Shown one piece after another: positions 6,415 through 7,596 of a stretch of DNA of 7,596 nt (positions within the stretch are counted from its first letter, which is position 1; the number at the start of each line of letters is the position of its first letter). Origin of the DNA: CAZQAA01 sp964591255 (GTDB taxonomy: Bacteria; Desulfobacterota; DSM-4660; Desulfatiglandales; Desulfatiglandaceae); NCBI GenBank assembly GCA_964591255.1, contig CAZQAA010000097.1, forward strand, positions 1-7,596, read 5' to 3'. The notes under the pieces are model-generated. The model searched no databases and had not been told where the DNA came from. It saw only the letters and a program-made list of their open reading frames with translations. The position numbers and the translations under genes are program-made.

Positions 6415-6648
6415 ATGGAAATCAAGGTATTAGGTCCTGGATGTGCCAAGTGTCAGGCCACGGAAAAAAATGTTATGGAAGCGATTGCCGAGGCAGGTGT
6501 GGATGCCAGGGTGGAGAAAGTGATCGATGTGATGGAAATTGCCAAATATGGCGTATTTGGTACACCGGCCGTGGTAGTAAATGGCGAAGTCAAAAGCGTT
6601 GGCAAGATCCCGGACAAGGATGAGATCAAGTCCTGGTTGTCAGTCTAA
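6415..6648 (+). CDS. Small thioredoxin-fold protein (redox-active disulfide protein 2 family)
   Basis: A 77-residue protein that starts with a strand running into GPGCAKC (7-13), giving redox pair Cys10-Cys13, and has the cis-proline segment GTPAVVVNG (49-57) expected of a thioredoxin or glutaredoxin fold. This is the compact redox-active disulfide family (TIGR00412 type) seen in archaea and anaerobic bacteria, often beside ArsR regulators and a predicted permease. It is cytoplasmic with no signal peptide. Its partner is unknown; by context it could reduce a metal(loid) or a disulfide in the neighbouring DGC or Fe-S proteins. No permease gene is present between it and the regulator, where the 192-base gap holds only the palindrome and leader. 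The family assignment is firm from motif and size; the physiological role is not known. Confidence 0.88.
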   Translation: MEIKVLGPGCAKCQATEKNVMEAIAEAGVDARVEKVIDVMEIAKYGVFGTPAVVVNGEVKSVGKIPDKDEIKSWLSV

Positions 6649-6704
6649 CAGATAAGGAAGATATAAATACGTCATAAGAGTGGCGTGTTTCGTGTGGCAA
6701 TATT

Positions 6705-6800
6705 ATGATTTTGGCCTGTTCTGGAGGTTCTAATGCGATGGGGCAACTCGCCAATCAGACGGCGGTGGAACTGACCCAGAAAAGTAAAAGTAGGGTATAA
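6705..6800 (+). pseudogene. Truncated N-terminal stub of a DGC-domain (putative zinc-binding) protein
   Basis: From ATG 6705 to TAA 6798-6800 the frame encodes 31 residues: MILACSGGSNAMGQLANQTA, then VELTQKSKSRV. This resembles the start of DGC-domain proteins, which open with a strand, a CSGGSN-like loop and a GQLANQAAVELT helix and normally continue past 100 residues through a CLAGIGG motif. That continuation is absent: the frame stops and the Fe-S gene begins 14 bases later. No good Shine-Dalgarno is seen. The resemblance is from memory of the family, so a small real peptide cannot be excluded. DGC proteins often occur with ArsR regulators and CxxC redox proteins, which supports the reading as a remnant of that cluster. 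Confidence 0.55.
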
Positions 6801-6814
6801 AAAGGGTGTGTAAT

Positions 6815-7339
6815 ATGCTTCTTAAGTCATATAAAAAGGAAATATCAAGGCCCAAATGCAACCCAGGATTCCAGACCGTGAATTGTCTGGCCCGTCTAGA
6901 CCAGGATATAGGGGAGGTCCTTCCATATATAAACGCCCGACTGGGAGGCTTTGAATACTTTAAAGATCCGCCGCAGGTGATCTTTAAGGTAGATGGCAAG
7001 ACCATAGCGGTTCACCCGCGGGAAATTGTTATTCACGCTCTCAAGGATGCAGAAGAGGCTGACAAGATCCTTGAATGGATAAAGCGTGAGATCAATGAAA
7101 CATGGGAAAAAAAGGGAGACATCGAACCTAAATATGAAGGCATGCCTAAACCAAAGGTATTTGACATATTAAAGATGCTACCCATGAGCAATTGTAGAAA
7201 ATGCGGGTTACCTACCTGTATGGTTTTTGCCACACAAATAGCAGGAGGTATAAAGGCCCCGGATGACTGTCCTGAACTGGATGAGCAAAAAAGGCGGGAT
7301 TTGAGCGAATATTTGACTCATTTCAAATTTGATTTTTAA
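6815..7339 (+). CDS. Putative 4Fe-4S cluster protein with a C-terminal Fe-S domain of the acetyl-CoA synthase gamma-subunit type
   Basis: A 174-residue soluble protein. The C-terminal part carries C127-x2-C130-x4-C135-x16-C152 in NCRKCGLPTCMVFA and DDCP, the four-cysteine motif of the Fe-S domain found in the corrinoid Fe-S protein of the acetyl-CoA pathway and in several electron-transfer proteins. The N-terminal 100 residues are an unnamed domain with two further cysteines (C15 and C24) and a HPREIVIHALKDAEEADKILEWIKREINETW helix-rich segment. No corrinoid-binding domain is present, so this is not CdhE/AcsC itself. ATG 6815 follows AAAGGGTG at about 7 bases; GTG 6806 overlaps that site and is less likely. 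It follows the redox protein and the DGC stub in one direction and may be cotranscribed with them. The reaction is unknown; electron transfer to the CxxC protein or a metal reductase is only a guess. Confidence 0.75.
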   Translation: MLLKSYKKEISRPKCNPGFQTVNCLARLDQDIGEVLPYINARLGGFEYFKDPPQVIFKVDGKTIAVHPREIVIHALKDAEEADKILEWIKREINETWEKKGDIEPKYEGMPKPKVFDILKMLPMSNCRKCGLPTCMVFATQIAGGIKAPDDCPELDEQKRRDLSEYLTHFKFDF

Positions 7340-7419
7340 TAATCATCGTTTTTCGCGCTAATTTGACCGTCATAGTGACCTGAATTTAAGGCAGCACTAC
7401 AACAGCTCCCCCATATCCC

Positions 7420-7478
7420 GATTCCTTCGTCAGTCCGGAATCTGGGGAAAAAGCACATCCTGCTGGATTCCTTTTTTT
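7420..7478 (+). terminator. Three-arm hairpin region with T-tract
   Basis: GATTCC (7420-7425), GGAATC (7437-7442) and GATTCC (7466-7471) are present in order, then seven T (7472-7478). The middle arm can pair with either outer arm. Pairing with the third arm gives a six-pair stem next to the T-tract, a weak intrinsic terminator for the Fe-S gene 80 bases upstream. Pairing with the first arm, extended by CCC/GGG around one mismatch, would oppose it. Confidence 0.45.
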
Positions 7479-7521
7479 GTTATCAGCGACAATATGGATC
7501 GTTTTTGTGGATAATATCTCC

Positions 7522-7547
7522 CCGCATTCCGATTTTGGGATATGCGG
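7522..7547. repeat. Strong stem-loop in the 3' intergenic region
   Basis: CCGCAT (7522-7527) pairs with ATGCGG (7542-7547). The stem continues through TCC/GGA past one bulged T (7541) around a 7-base loop, nine pairs in all. GGGATATG (7537-7544) is also the exact inverse of CATATCCC (7412-7419), linking it to the previous hairpin region. No T-tract follows directly, so it may be a repeat element or an RNA structure. Confidence 0.45.
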
Positions 7548-7596
7548 ATTCAGGAAAAGTAAAATTTTTCAATATTGTTATCCTGAATGATTTTTT
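7548..7596 (+). terminator. Possible terminator at the window end
   Basis: ATTCAGGA (7548-7555) and TCCTGAAT (7581-7588) form an eight-pair perfect inverted repeat with a 25-base AT-rich loop, followed by GA and six T up to the window edge. The long loop weakens it as an intrinsic terminator. The T-tract may continue beyond the window. Confidence 0.35.

Noticed and set aside
7495..7515. Start of another gene in the 3' region (ATG GAT CGT)
   Set aside because: The frame stops after six codons and no other frame in 7340-7596 shows coding character.

Overview
The window looks like chromosomal DNA of a mid-GC, anaerobic-type bacterium. A Desulfobacterota (deltaproteobacterial sulfate reducer or syntroph) is the best guess, from the style of the acetyl-CoA synthetase, the Bacillus-like second synthetase beside it, and the small redox, DGC-type and Fe-S genes downstream. 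This is inference from protein appearance, not a search. All supported genes lie on the plus strand.

Layout. Positions 1-239 hold the 3' end of a mobB-like molybdopterin-guanine dinucleotide biosynthesis gene cut by the window edge. After a 200-base gap with a plausible sigma70 promoter comes a tight four-gene block (440-5753): a full-length acetyl-CoA synthetase (acs), a GNAT acetyltransferase, an AcuC-type Zn deacetylase whose start overlaps the acetyltransferase stop (ATGA), and a second AMP-forming synthetase of the shorter Bacillus AcsA type. Gaps are 67, -4 and 31 bases. The block reads as acetate activation packaged with its own writer and eraser of lysine acetylation. Both synthetases keep the PxxxxGK acetylation motif (K612 and K550). 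The second keeps the acetate pocket but has changed residues in the adenylate and hinge motifs.

From 5821 a separate unit begins with a near-consensus promoter (TTGACA, 17 bases, TATATT) covered by inverted repeats, then an ArsR/SmtB repressor with a CVC metal-binding pair. A 24-base ArsR-like palindrome follows at 6242-6265, then a 77-residue CxxC thioredoxin-fold protein, a 31-codon stub that looks like the start of a DGC-domain (putative zinc-binding) protein, and a 174-residue protein ending in a four-cysteine Fe-S motif. The missing permease and the DGC stub suggest an eroded version of a metal(loid)/redox cluster.

The last 257 bases hold no gene I can support. They are rich in inverted repeats, including two with T-tracts that could terminate transcription.
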